The notes beneath the pieces are model-generated. The model did not search any database, was not told the DNA's origin, and worked only from the letters and a program-made list of their open reading frames with translations. The translations under genes and the position numbers were made by a program. A stretch of 64,000 bases of DNA from Kingdonia uniflora. Its lineage: Eukaryota; Streptophyta; Magnoliopsida; Ranunculales; Circaeasteraceae. Of the stretch, positions 11,673 through 23,689 are shown in pieces (the first letter of the stretch is position 1; the number at the start of each line of letters is the position of its first letter). The stretch lies in contig JACGCM010001954.1 of assembly GCA_014058105.1 (NCBI GenBank), forward strand, positions 62,001 through 126,000, given 5' to 3'.

Positions 11673-14600
11673 AATAATCCACACCACCCTTGCCTGGATT
11701 TCCTTTTGATGCTCCATCCGTGTTAATTTTAACTTGCCCCATACATGGAAGATCCCAGAAACAAGATTTGATCAAGGTCTCCTTCCTAGGTTGACCAGGG
11801 ACTCTCAACACATGAACAGTGTTGAGATCCTCTTGAGTGTTATGTATCCATTCTGTAGTAGTGAAGGCTCTTATATATGTAACAACAACTTCCTTTTTTC
11901 TTTTTCCAGATCCATGCAATCATTATCATGTATTTTCCTGTTTCTTGTAAACCAAATTAATTTTGTACCCCGCAGAATACTACCAATCCACATATCCATG
12001 ATGTAAGAGCTCTGGTTATCTACTGCCTTAAGCATGGTTTTGATATCAGGAGACTGGCAAAATATCTTAATCAAATTAATACTCCACTGCCATAGAGCAT
12101 CACTCACCTTACAGTCCCAAAAGAGATGTTGCACTGATTCTTCAGCCTCTTCACACAAGCATCATCTAGAAGCCAAAGCAATACCTTTCTTCTTTACATT
12201 TTCATCAGTAGGTATCGCATTGTTAGACAATCTCCACCCCTACAAAGTATTTCTGGATGAATAACTTCTCTATACAGATATTTGGGCCACCATTGCTTTG
12301 TACCTTTCTGTCTCACCGTCTCATGCACAGACTGAGTAGAGAATTTGTCGTACAAATTAGGTTCCCATATTTTTTGATCTCGCCTTCCCCTGCATATTTT
12401 GATCCTCCTTAAGTCAATGCTCAATCTGGCCAGCACAGTAAGAAGGTCTTGAGGAGCAGTCCACCTACCATTTGTTATTATACAACAAACTTTAGCCTTT
12501 ATTTGTTTCCAGGGAATATTTCTATTATTAACCAGCTCCTTGATAGACACTGAAGCACACCAGTCGTCTCTCCAAAGTTCAATATCCTCTCCATCACCCA
12601 CAATCCACCTAGAATGTTGCTTTACCATTGGCATAGACCATTTTAGACCAGACCACACAGAAGATCCCTTATAGTAAGCACAAAGATCTCCATTTCTGAC
12701 AGTGAACTTTGCTCTCATGAATTTAGCCCAATCATCATGACCTTCCAGGAATTTCCAGGCTAGTTTTATTAGCAGAGAACGATTGATATCCTTTAATTTC
12801 CTGATTCCCATCCCACCTTCATTTCTTGGTTTACACACTTTTTCCCATGACACTATATAGGTCTTCTAATATCACTGGATCCAGACCATAAAAATGTATC
12901 TTTCTCCTTCTTGAATCACACTGATTGGCCATTTATATATCCCCATATTCTATACAAAAATACTGCTTAAAACAGATTGAATTAGAATGACTCTCCCTTG
13001 CATTGATAAAAGGAATCCAGCCCAGGTACAAGCTCTTTTTATAATTGTCTCAACCAAAGGCATAATTGTTGCTTTTTTAACTCTCCCCTTGATCAGAGAA
13101 ATGCCAAGATATTTCTTAGGCATTTGACCTTCACTGCACCGAAAAAGCTCTCTAACCACTATCCTGTTGATAATTTGCAAGACACCTCTTAATATACTTC
13201 AGCCCCCTCATCTTCCCATTGGATAAAATGAAAATATTATCAGCAAATAGCAGATGTGTAGGAGCACTTATGTCCTTAATGGTCACCATCGGAAGAATCT
13301 TTCCTTGGTTCCTTAGCTCCTTCAAATTTCTGCTCAGGACATCCTCAGCAAGGGCAAACAAGATTGGAGATAATAGGTCCCCTTGCCTCAATCCCCTCCC
13401 TATTTTAAATAATCCACAAGGGCCCCCATTTACAAGGACTGAAATAAAGTTGTTGGCTAATAGAACTTTAATCCAGTTACACATCTTATTTGCAAACCCC
13501 AACTTTTTCAACACTTTTATTAGAAATTTTCAGTCAAGAGTACCATATGCTTGTGCAATATCCAACTTCAGCCCCACAATTCCCCCATACCTTTTTACCT
13601 GGAGTTCATTAACCATTTCAGAGGTCAAGCCCACATTTGTTTAAATACTCCTTCCTTGAATGAATTCACATTGTTCCCTTGAGACCAATCTTTTAACCAC
13701 ATCTCCAAATCTAGAGGCAATGATTTTTAAAAAAATCTTAACGGAGAAGTTTCCCATACATATAGGTCTAAATTGTTTTACCATCTTCGCATTATCAGTT
13801 TTTGGTATGAGGACAATAATGTTTGAGCTAAACCCTCTAGGCAGTGTTGAATCAGCAAAGAAGGATTTCACTGCATGATAAACGTCTTCCTTAACATTAT
13901 CCCAGCTTTTCTGGTAGAAGTATCCCCCAAACCCATCTGGTCCGGGGGAGCTCTCAGGGTTCAACTCAAAAATAGCTTTCTTGATTTCCTCCTCATCAGG
14001 AATCTGAGTGAATCTTTCATTTTCAGTATTAGTAATTTGTCTCTCAATAACCTGAAGAGATATCCCATTAGCATTAAGCTCTTTCTTCTCAAATTTATCC
14101 TCATAGTATTTTATGATGTATTCTTTAATAATACCTTGCTCTTCCATCTCAATTCCATCCTCAGTAGTCAAGGATGTAATTTGTCTTTTGGTATTTTTCA
14201 CTCTAGCCATAGAATGAAAGTATGAAGTATTCCTATCTCCTTCCTTTAACCATTTAACTCAAGCCTTCTGCTTCCAGAATTCTTCATGGTTTTTATGTGC
14301 CCTTTTCAATTGCCCATATAGGTTCATCATTTCCGAGGCTATACTGTCATTTTCTACATCCAGTTTCAGCTTTGCCTGCATTTCTACCAATTCCTTCCAA
14401 ATTTTGTCAATAGTAGTCTCATTATTTCCAAATACCTCTTTGTTCCACTGCATCAAGCATTGCTTTAATCTTTTTAATTTCACCACCAATCTATATAGAG
14501 GATCACCTATTACCGGTTGATTCCAATTTTTCGTAGTAGTATCCATGAAGCTCTCAAGGTTGACCCACATTTTGAAGAATTTAAAAGGCATATTGTTAGG

Positions 14601-15302
14601 TCTTGGCACTCCAACATTTCTTCCAAAGAGGGGGGAATGGTCTGAGTTTACTCTAGTCAACACTTTGTAACTTCATCCCTTATATACATCAGCCCATTTT
14701 TTATTAGTAAACATCCTATCCAGTTTGCATAAGATTCTTTGCTTACCCCTTTGCCCATTACACCAGGTATACTTAGGTCCCACATAGAAGCATTCTTGCA
14801 GGCAGCAGGTATCCACCATCTCCTGGAATTTAGCAATAGAGCTCCACCTCATATCCCTTCCACCAGTTTTCTCATCACTTATTAGAAGGACATTAAAATC
14901 CCCAGCTAGTAGCCATGACAGATTACTAATACCAATAACTTTCAGCTTAGCCCAAAGATTCCTTCTTATGATATAAGAGCAATCAGCATGAACAACAGTA
15001 ATTAACACATTCTAGATTAGAATAGTAATATGCTGTGATGACATTGCCACCATTGCAGGTCTAGCCATATTTTTCCCCCAGAAAATCCATATATTAGGAA
15101 TTTTCTTACCATTATCATTGTAAATAACATCAGTTGCCATGAATGTTATCCCCATCTTTTTCACCAAATCCGCTGAGGGACTTATTTTAGGCTCAATAAT
15201 ACATAATATATCAGGCTTATATTTATTCATCATATCTTTAAGATTGATACATGTCTCTTTATTAGCATTTCCCCTGCAATTCCAAATGAGTGTCTGCATC
15301 AT
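11673..15302 (-). pseudogene. LINE ORF2: endonuclease, reverse transcriptase, zinc-binding, RNase H (truncated)
   Basis: From the ATG at 15302 the N-terminus reads LIWNCRGNANK and IIEPKI, then LLAGDFNVLL, which are endonuclease blocks. RT blocks follow: SSPGPDGFGGYFYQ, IVLIPKTDNA, FRPICMGN, GLRQGDLLSP and LLFADNIFIL. The last is the catalytic FADD motif with the second Asp changed to Asn. The Cys/His region (CEEAEESVQHLFWDC) lies near 12150 and RNase H starts KINTDGASKGNPG near 11750. The protein would nick DNA and reverse-transcribe its own RNA at the target. Stops near 15010, 14670, 13640 and 12190 and the altered catalytic residue make it dead. Confidence 0.88.
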
Positions 15303-15848
15303 CTCAGTCTTGTAGTTTGCCTCCTTGTTGCCCTTTTAGTCTCTTTCTCCTTGCTAGCTTTTCCTTTGATCTTGTTACCCTGATATTTTCCTTTTTGTTT
15401 CTCACAAGCTCCAGAGTTAGCTGCTCCCCTCTTGCTTGTTCTTCACTGCCTCCTTCATCCCCACTCTCATCCACACCTTCTTAAGGGTCCTCACTACCTG
15501 ATCCTTCTGAACTATATTCTCCTACTTCCACTCCTTCTGAGTTATCATTTGTACTCTTCCCTGCCTCTTCCACCATATCAGCCCATATTTGTTTAACCAT
15601 ACTTGCCTTACATGCTACATTAGATTCTTGTAAATCCTTTCTTCTTATGCCCCCAGTATTGTGACTCTCACTGTCTAATCCCAGTCTAGCTATGGTATTC
15701 TCCCAGACCTCCATTCCTTCTCCAGGTATCTGCCTTGTAGGAGTTCTTTGATCAGGTATTCAATCTTCACTTTGTGCTGGAGTTTTGTCCACAATCACAT
15801 CCTTCATCTTCTTTTCTATCCCTCTCTTATCTTTCTTTCCTCCCTCCT
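15303..15848 (-). other. ORF1 tail and ORF1-ORF2 spacer of the LINE
   Basis: An acidic Ser/Glu/Gly-rich stretch is readable on the minus strand (15481-15714, with NDNSEGVEVGEYSSEGSG). It probably continues ORF1 after a frameshift, before the ORF2 start at 15302. No separate gene is seen. Confidence 0.5.
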
Positions 15849-16763
15849 CTACTTCATTTCCTCCTCCATTTTGTGCCTGTTTCTTCTTGTTGTTTTTTTT
15901 CTTTTTGATTTCTCCCCTCCACCTTCTGCTTCTTTGTTAGTCTTCTCTTCTTCTATCTCCTTGAGCATATCCCTGCATTTAGACACCAGATGCCCCATAA
16001 CCTTGCAGTGAGTAAATACTTTGGGTGTTCTTCCCAACTGAATTTCTTGTATTAACTCATGCCCTTCTCTTTTGACTTTAATTTTTGACGGAATAGCATT
16101 GATGAAGTCCACATCCACCAACACACTTGCAATCAAGCCCATGGTTCTTCTTAGAGTACTTGGTTCCACTTGTACAGGATTTCCTACTGTTTTAGCCATA
16201 GACAATAGTACATCCTCCTCCCAATACTCATTTCCCAGACCAGGGAATTTCACCCAAACCATAGCATGTGAATTCTTTTGCTTATGAATATCAAAGTCAG
16301 ATGACCAGGGTACTACTCTTAACAGCTTCCCTTCAACATTCCACGACCCTCCTCTCCATATTTTTAATTTATCCTCCTCATTATCAAGAAAATTGGTAAA
16401 ATATCCCTTACCTAATGGTGTAAATTGACAGCTTCCTTTATTCTTCCATAGTTCCATTGCAACGGCTCTTGCAGTCGCCAATTTTATCTTCACCAGATCA
16501 AATCACCCTATTAGACTGAATTTGTACCTATCCACCCCTCTTTTGAACCCATCTTCTGGAATTTTGATAGTAAGTATATCTCTTTTGATTGTTGGCACTA
16601 GTAGAGACCTAAAATCCATAGTATTTGATTTCACAAGATCCGCATACGAGTCATGCTTTTCAACATTTAGAGTTTTGACCGAGGAAGCAGCTTCCATTGA
16701 CCACAGATCCATGATGTAAGTGTTGCCACAAATCCAAGTTAGACTTGCATGGTGTTCCTCCAC
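15849..16763 (-). pseudogene. LINE ORF1: DUF4283-like RNA-binding protein with degenerate zinc knuckle
   Basis: The frame reads through KIPEDGFKRGVDRYKFSLIG, a stop near 16500, then ARAVAMELW, GYFTNFL, VVPWSSDFD, WVKFPGLGNEYW and VLVDVDFINA. This is the usual plant LINE ORF1 (DUF4283) pattern. The knuckle reads FTHCKVMGHLVSKC, so the first Cys of the CCHC box is replaced by Phe. A Lys/Glu-rich tail follows. ORF1 proteins bind LINE RNA. It lies directly upstream of ORF2 on the same strand. Confidence 0.8.
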
Positions 16764-16850
16764 ACTTATAATTTCTTTTAAAATAGCCTTCTCATTAGAA
16801 TGAGAATCTCTATTTTCTAAATCAGCAAGGAAATCGATTCACCTAAGAGT

Positions 16851-17514
16851 CCCTGAAATATACAACTCAAGATGACTATAAGTTGTAACGCGATCACGGA
16901 TAAGTGGGTGAATTGGTTCTTATCCTTTAGTCTCCTACTTTATCTGGTCCCCTTTAGTCTTTTTCTAGATCAGGAATCTTCTAAGCTCCTTCTGACTGTG
17001 GGAGGTGATTTACTCAAGTGCTTTATCCCTATTTTGGTATGATTTCTGCTGATCGTTCATGCGCTTAACAACAATATGTATGCTCTTTTAAGATTAAAAG
17101 CTTTTCCAGCAATTTTGAACCCTATAAAGTGTGAATCAAAGAAAAATCAAGACTTAAGGAACTCAAGTGGAGCAAAAGAACAAGTAAATAAGGCATAAAT
17201 AGATGCAATAATGTGTCTATCAAATACCCCTAAACTTATTTTTTGCTCATTTTGAGGAAAATAAATAAAACTAACAACAAAGAAATAAAAAGCCACTTTC
17301 GCAGGTCTCACGGTTGCATTTGGCGTATGAAATAAGTCGTTGAACCTCCATGTGTCCTTGGGGGATGAGTGATGTCTCGTGAGGGTTTGTTTTAGATTTT
17401 CCAACAAAATCAATGCTAAGTACTTGAAGTGTTTTTGATAAAGCTCCTAGTCTAAACAACTCTTTATAGCCTTAAGAAATTAGTAGACAGTTTCCTAAAG
17501 AGTTTTCTTAGCAT
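16851..17514. other. Spacer between the two LINE remnants
   Basis: No coding domain, repeat or RNA gene recognised. It may hold the 5' untranslated region of the minus-strand LINE. Confidence 0.4.
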
Positions 17515-20315
17515 AACGGTCAAACTCAATCTTAGTAAAGCCTTTGATCGAATTGAATGGTCTTTTCTCCTTGATAATCTTTCTGAAATGGGGTTTTTCT
17601 TATAAGTGTTTTCAATGAATTCTTCAATGTATCTCGACTACTTTCATCTCTTACAATATTAATGGCTCCCCTTTTGGCATGCTCAAGCCTGAAAGAGGTA
17701 TCCGTCAGGAAAACCAACTGTCCCCCTTTCTATTTATTTTTTTATGAGGTTCTTGCAAAAGTATTAATCAAAGAGGAAATTCAGAGAAAAATCTATGGCA
17801 TTAAAACCAGTGGGACTGGATCTTCCATCTCCCACCTTCTCTTTGCAGACGGTGGCTTTATTTTTTGCAAAGCTTCCAAGAGGCGAGAGATCTCAAGGAT
17901 ACTCTTGACACCTTTAAGAATGTCTCTAGCCAAGAGATTTTATATGCGTAAGTCTTGCATCCATTTTAGCAAGAACTGTCACCATAAACACCTCAAAATA
18001 ATACAATGAATATTGCATACTAAGAAAGACGTCACCGATGACAAATATTTCGGTGCTCACGTTCAACAGTGCTATAAACCTCAACTTTTATGACATTATT
18101 GCCTGTGTTGCAAATAGAATTGAAGGCTGGAAACCTAAATTTCTTTTGCAAGTGGGTAAACTCACACTTTTAAAGTTGTTAACTCTGTTTTCCCATTTCC
18201 AGTGAATGCCTGCAACAAGTTGGATTCTATGAACTCTAGATTCCTTAGAGGAACTAACAAAGAAGGAAATAGTAAAGCCCAGTTGATTAGTTGGAAAACA
18301 ATATGCATACCCAAAAGTTTTGGAGGCCTTGGAATTATATTATGCCATTTTCATCACTAAGCGCTCCTACAAATCTTTTCTGGAGAATTATCAAAGAACG
18401 CGATAAGATATGAATCAAAAATTTGGTTAATAAATACTCTCCGAGATAATCTCCCATGACAGCTTCGTGTAAACTCTCAAATTCGTGGATCTGGAAAGGC
18501 ATTCTTATAGCTAAAAACCAAATTAATGTTGTACTTGTGATGGCATATGGGTAATGGAGAAAGTATTGATTGTTGGTTGAAGCCCTAGACCCCGACCATT
18601 CCCCTTGGGCGGCCATGCAATCCCATCCCAAAGTTGTGTGCTTTCATTAAAGTAACTAATCTTATTTGTCCATTGACTAAGTCGTAGAATTGACAATGAA
18701 TTCCTTCTATTTTTTAAGACTCAATTGCTGAGCACATTTTTGAGATTCCTATCAGCACACACTCCCCAAATGATACTCTCAGATAGAAAGAGGAAAGGAA
18801 TGGTATCTTCACGATAATGTCGATCTATAATTATACCACCGCTTCATCTAGTTTTGTCATTACAGGTAATCAGGAGCGCACTGAAGATAAAATGTGGAGT
18901 ATTATCTATAAAATAAAAGTGCCATTCTGAATCTAATACTTTCTTTGGCGGACACTTAATAATGGACTCCCCACCAAATTGATACATGGACTTACACAGA
19001 TTACCTTCACAATCTTCTTTTTGTTATGGCTAATAATAACCACTTCGATAGTGTCACAATAAACCTTTGGGGGAAAATAACTTTCCATATGTATGTTGGA
19101 AGAAACCTTGTGGTTTTATCCTTAGTTTGAATGTCTAATATCTAAGTGTTCTATTTTGTACCATATTGGGTATGTGGGATGCACAAATCTAGATTATAAG
19201 TAAGAGTTTGACCTGTAATGTATGTGTGTTAGTGTATCACAAACACTTAGCTCTTTATTCATTTTTGGGTTTAAGGTGTAAGTTAAGTTGTCTCCATCTA
19301 GAACAAATTTAGAGAGGCACCAACTTAAGGTCCGTCTTAAGGTGTGACCCTTGGTGAAGAGGCACTAATACTCTATATAGCCCTACTTAATTTCGACTTG
19401 TTTTTTGATCAGTTTTACAACTTCTTTTAGTATTTTTCATCCAGAGAATAGTAGTCACAATCAAAGTTCGATTGTCGGGAAGATTGGAGTGATTTATTCT
19501 ACCAGTGTCTAATCGTTGTATTCTAGAAGACATGGGATGATTATCCTTATAAACACTATAGCAGGGGCGCCAAATCTATCTTAAGGAGATAATATGCATA
19601 GACTAGACTCGGTCATATCTCGATAGTGTCTTGAACTCTTTCACATCTCCTTAATTTGTTTTTTGTTATTACAGATTTTGAACACATGCTAACAACAATG
19701 TATACTATATGGACTACTAGAAATGATATGATTTTTAACAAAATTAAAACAATCACTAAAGAAGTTATTGCAAAATTCAAGAGCTACTACATTGACAATG
19801 TTCCTCCCCCCCCTATCCCTTTCCACCGTGAAGGTTTTTTCCCATCGGTTAAGGAGGGTTGGCATGTTGTCACCGTAGACGCTTCCTAGATGGAAAATAT
19901 GCATAATAATGATGTAGGTTTTGTTATATGGACTTCTAATAGGAATATTATTGTTGTTGGACATGACTCTTACCGGGAGACTAGCACAGAGGTCACAGAG
20001 GTAGGAGCCGCGCTAAGAGGATTGACTATCGTGAGAGAGATGGGACTTAAGAGGGTGATACTTTTGTTAGATTGTCACTGCCTTGTCAAAGCCTATGAAG
20101 AGAAGATGGTGGATCTCTCATGGGGAGCTCAGTCTTTATCTCTAGACATCCTCTATGATGCCTCCCTTTTGGATGAGTTTCATTTTTGTTATATTAGTAG
20201 GGATTTTAATGTGGACGCTCACCACCTAACGACTTGGGTTCCTCTCATCCCCCATTTTTTTTGTAAATTGCCCTCTTTGGCAATAAACTTGATTGACTCT
20301 GTAAACTTTTATTAA
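17515..20315 (+). mobile_element. Second, heavily decayed LINE remnant (RT, zinc-binding, RNase H)
   Basis: Plus-strand pieces appear in the correct order. RT: LSKAFDRIEWSFL at about 17525, QLSPFLFIF near 17720, then SISHLLFADGGFIFC near 17830, where the catalytic FADD is FADG. RT-distal and zinc-binding region: WRTLNNGLPTK near 18950 and CTIFF / MANNNHFDSV near 19020. RNase H: TIWTTRNDMIFNK near 19710 and VGFVIW / LLLDCHCLVKAYEE up to the stop at 20315. Stops and frameshifts abound. A segment of about 580 bp at 19.09-19.67 kb is not LINE-like and interrupts it. Confidence 0.8.
19094..19673. repeat. Possible solo LTR or other insertion inside the second LINE
   Basis: LINE similarity stops near 19090 and resumes near 19655. 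The intervening block begins TGTTGGAAGAAACC, has a CTCTATATAGCCC TATA-like motif near 19373 and ends TTATTACA, so it has TG...CA ends. I could not find a matching 5-bp target duplication, so the exact borders and the class are uncertain. Confidence 0.35.
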
Positions 20316-20395
20316 CCTGTTGGGGATTGATCAATTTTTACTTTGACTTAACAAAAAATCTACATAGTGTATTTTATATTTCCTTTTCTCATTGT

Positions 20396-20400
20396 ACATT
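20396..20400. repeat. Left target site duplication of the composite Tat element
   Basis: ACATT directly precedes the 5' LTR. The five bases after the 3' LTR (43273-43277) are ACATC, one mismatch. Confidence 0.7.
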
Positions 20401-20964
20401 AGTAGTAGCATATTCCCCAAACTTGATAAAGACAAGCTTAATAGAGCCAGGTCAAAGGTATCTTATCAATTGAGAAGGATTTGTGATAGCATATTCCACA
20501 GACTCGATAAAAAGAAGCTAGCATAACCAAATCAAAGATAAATATTCGTTCGAGAAGGAATCGGGTCCACATCTACAGATCTTGACTTTCTACATTAACC
20601 GTTACACTTGGTCAAATAGAGCCGCTGCCATGATCCGCGAAGTTCGCCCACCACCCATATAACTAGGAGATCAATTATTTGTAACTGTTCGTATCTACTA
20701 TAAAGGCAGGCAAAGCTTATGTCAACAGGGATCCTAACTTTTTCTATCATTCAGAATTATATGAATTATATCTTTTCACAATTGTAATAATCTAGCACAT
20801 ATTGGATTTATACTCTCAAATCCTCCTCGAGGTTGTAGTTTTTCTCAGGATTTATTGAGTTTCAATGTAAAATCTAGTGTGTTCTAAGTTTATTTACAAA
20901 CTCCTCATAAACTCATTGCTAAAAGTATTATCGAAGTTTACCAACCGATAAACTAGCTATTACA
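20401..20964 (+). repeat. 5' LTR of the composite element
   Basis: It shares with 42723-43272 the blocks GTAGTAGCATATTCC, GATTTGTGATA, CAGACTCGATAAA, TATTCGTTCGAGAA, GTAACTGT/GTAATTGT, the TATA-like CTATAAAGGCA/CTATAAAAGCA and TCTATCATTCAGAATT. It ends CTATTACA directly before the PBS. The first base is A where the other LTR has T (TGTAGTAG). Length 564 bp. Confidence 0.88.
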
Positions 20965-20982
20965 ATTGGCGCCGTCTTTGGG
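20965..20982 (+). other. Primer binding site of the composite element
   Basis: ATTGGCGCCGTCTTTGGG follows the LTR end directly, the same TGGCGCC-type site as in the minus-strand element at 10876. Confidence 0.85.
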
Positions 20983-21029
20983 AAAATCTACTTTTTCTTT
21001 AACAAATCACATTCTATACAATCATTTCA

Positions 21030-22553
21030 ATGACCAACATGAATCTGAGAAGTTCCTCCAGCATCCAACGAAACAATGGGGACATTACAGCCACCGTCCA
21101 GCCAGAAACTGTAAATTTATATAATACTGTATCGAGCATCATAAGCAGATGCAATCTGACAGGAACGTGCGACTCGAAGACCAGAGGATTCACGCTCAAC
21201 CCCTCCAAGTTGAAAAGGACGAGAGGAGGAAGGCCCTCGAACAACAAAGCCAAACTCATCATAAAGAAATGGAAAGTTTACAAAGGTAATAAGATCTACT
21301 CACTAGTTGACAAGGATCACCCCCTCAAGCCCGAAGTGATCATCGGTCACGAACCTCCCAGATAAAAAACATACCGAGGGAAGAGAAAAATTGAACTTCA
21401 AGATCTCGATCAAGGAACCAAGTTAGAGCATCCCGACATTTTGGCCTCACATTGTCAGTATCGACAACTTAGGGAAGTCGAGAAACACATCATTAGACCT
21501 CACTGCCACCTCCGACTTGACAAGTTAGGGAACGGTTGGGCCCAGAAGGACAAGGAGATTTTGATCCACAAGCTATAACAGAACCGAACACTCTCCAACA
21601 ATTCATTACCTTAGATAATTCGAACAATAGGATTCAAGCCATACATTTAGACAATCTTAGTCGAAGATCCAATCTAGATACGATCGAGACCAACCCAATT
21701 TCTCCTCATCTTGAAGTCATGCCAATTTTAGACAACTTCCACATGCCAAAGTTTCACCAATATGCAGGCTTCACCGACCCACTCAACTACGTCCGCCACT
21801 TCAAAGCAGCAGTCGGTCTGTACTCTATACTTGATCACATGATATGTCATTTATTTAACATGAGCCAAAAAAAGAGCCTCTTAGGTGGTTTCACACCATT
21901 CCTGAAGGATCGATAGCCAGTATCGCCCAGTAACAATGATTATTTGAATCAAACTACGCACATGTTAAAGAACATGAGATAACAGTGAATTCTTTGTTCA
22001 TTTTCGGGCAAGGTATAAAGGAAACTCTAGAGAACTTCTACAAATGCTTCCCGTAAGAAACACAAAAGATTAGGAATTCAGATCTAAAGATTATCGTGCT
22101 AAATATCTAAACACAGAACCTAAGGAGGACAAGGGTGACCAAAAACGCACCAAGGGAAACACTGGCAACCCTCAGAAAGGCGGATCACAAGTCAAACCGG
22201 TCCTCCTAAAGATGAATGTTTGCATCTCCACAATTTTTCCAATCCTCACAAAGGATAAACTCTACCGTCTCTCCCAACCATTGAAACCAATTGAGAGCTG
22301 ACCGCACTGTATGCACCATAAGATAAAAGATCATTCTACTGACAATTGTTATGCTTTACAGAGGTTGTTTGAATACATTATCAATGAGGGATGGATGCTC
22401 GAATATATTATTGACCTGGAATCATATAAGGATGGCAGTTATAAGAAGCAGCTTGAAGTTGTCCAGGGCGAAGATCAAGCTGAGGAGAAACATCTTTACC
22501 ATATGTGCCACAGCACCATGATCAAGATTAATCAGATCACCAACTCTAATTGA
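21030..22553 (+). pseudogene. Gag A of the composite element
   Basis: The frame opens with ATG at 21030, 48 bases after the PBS. The basic N-terminal region (KRTRGGRPSNNKAK, 21030-21365) is followed by the gag core at 21536-21916 with FHMPKFHQYAGFTDPLNYV and HFKAAVGLYS, then a frameshift before WFHTIP. A C-terminal part at 22311-22553 (MHHKIKDHSTDNCYALQRL) resembles the His/Cys region that ends such gags. Gag packages element RNA. At least three frame breaks and internal stops are present. Confidence 0.8.
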
Positions 22554-22559
22554 TTCAAG

Positions 22560-23640
22560 TGCAGGAGATTGTCAGAATGCTGTGACCTCACACCTTAAGA
22601 TAAAGAAGCCAAACTTTTGCCTGAGTCGAGCAATCGCCGGCTTGGAATATCATTCGAAGAACCTTTTCCGCTGTGTATTGATTCAACGCAGAAAGCCTGG
22701 TTGTGGAGTAGGAATGACTTGTGTGGATGCGCCAACAATAGTTGGAGCTGGGGAAGACTTTGTCTTTCACTTGTAGTCCTAAGCTGCTCAACCACAAGGA
22801 TGTTTCAGTGCGTTCTTTCCCTGTACGCAAGTTTTTTTGAAAGATGTTTCAGTTCGTTCCCGTATAACTATAGTTAGAAGAGGTAGGACCAACCACTATG
22901 AATGACTCTGATCCTCGTAATTCTCATGAAGACCCTTAACTTTAAAAGTAGGCGGGATACCCACTCATTGCTATTAGAGAATAATAACTCTCTCGCTATA
23001 CTAGCGACTCCAACTTCCTCTATACTAGTGGCACTACGATTAATTATGCGAAAGAAATATCTTATCCAAGGCATAATTAGGTTGTATACCACTACTACCA
23101 TAGCCGGGGAAACCCTTAAAAAATAAGTCGTGCTCTTTTCCGTCCTCTAGATCAAGTGGTGGGTAGTTTAGGGACGTTGTTTTTTTTTCGGGTGAAATCT
23201 CTGACTCGCAGCAAAGAATCCAGCAAAGCTATGAGTTCGCTATGAGTAAGTCAACTTCTAACACAGAGCGTTTTGGTCAACTTTGAACTCCAGTTCTTTC
23301 TTTTTTACTCCTAGCTTTAGCGTAATGTATATTTTATGGAAAATAACATAACCTATTTTAAGTGTTATTTTCCATAAAATATACATTACGCTAAAGCTAC
23401 CGAACTTGCGTATAGTTCTAGTTGGAGCTATCATTATCGTCAGTTGCCTAATTGATTAGGGTCCGAGGCCTATAGTTGAGCTCTCATTGTCGCCAGTATA
23501 GGAGCTAAAGAGAGAGTAGAGTCTCGAAGAAAGAGGAGCTATCGAAAGGTAGCACTAGAATAGGTATTGAGCCAAAAGAAGAGTCTCGAAGAAAGGGGAG
23601 CTATCAAAAGGAAGAAGAGATCTGCTGCTTTTCTTCTGCA
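22560..23640. other. Unexplained segment between gag A and protease A, with imperfect direct repeats
   Basis: No gag or protease similarity is visible. It contains a perfect 36-bp inverted repeat (separate entry) and imperfect direct repeats: AGTCTCGAAGAAAG plus GGAGCTATC at about 23520 and 23581, and GGAGCTATCATT / GAGCTCTCATTG with CGTCAG/CGCCAG near 23425 and 23478. It may be an insertion that separates gag from protease. Confidence 0.5.
23313..23398. repeat. Perfect 36-bp inverted repeat with 14-nt loop
   Basis: The left arm 23313-23348 and right arm 23363-23398 are exact reverse complements over 36 bases, separated by 14 bases. Arms begin AGCTTTAGCGTAATG and end CATTACGCTAAAGCT. It would fold into a long hairpin. 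It could be a small foldback element (MITE-like); no target duplication was identified. Confidence 0.9.
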
Positions 23641-23689
23641 ATAATAGCCATGTAAAATTTCTACATCATGATGCATTAGTCACAATGCT

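Larger units (their letters stand above)
11673..16850 (-). mobile_element. L1-type LINE, 3' end cut by the Tat-type element
   Basis: Minus-strand order is ORF1 (16.76-15.85 kb), endonuclease, RT, zinc-binding region and RNase H, the layout of plant L1-type LINEs. The RNase H domain breaks off at about 11673 where the LTR begins, so the 3' end and poly(A) tail should lie beyond the other LTR. The 5' end is not defined; coding similarity fades near 16850. Many stops and frameshifts are present. Confidence 0.85.

Noticed and set aside
22595..22830. Overlapping open frames on both strands after gag A
   Set aside because: They lack any recognised domain, overlap one another and have no promoter or conserved start; they look like chance frames.
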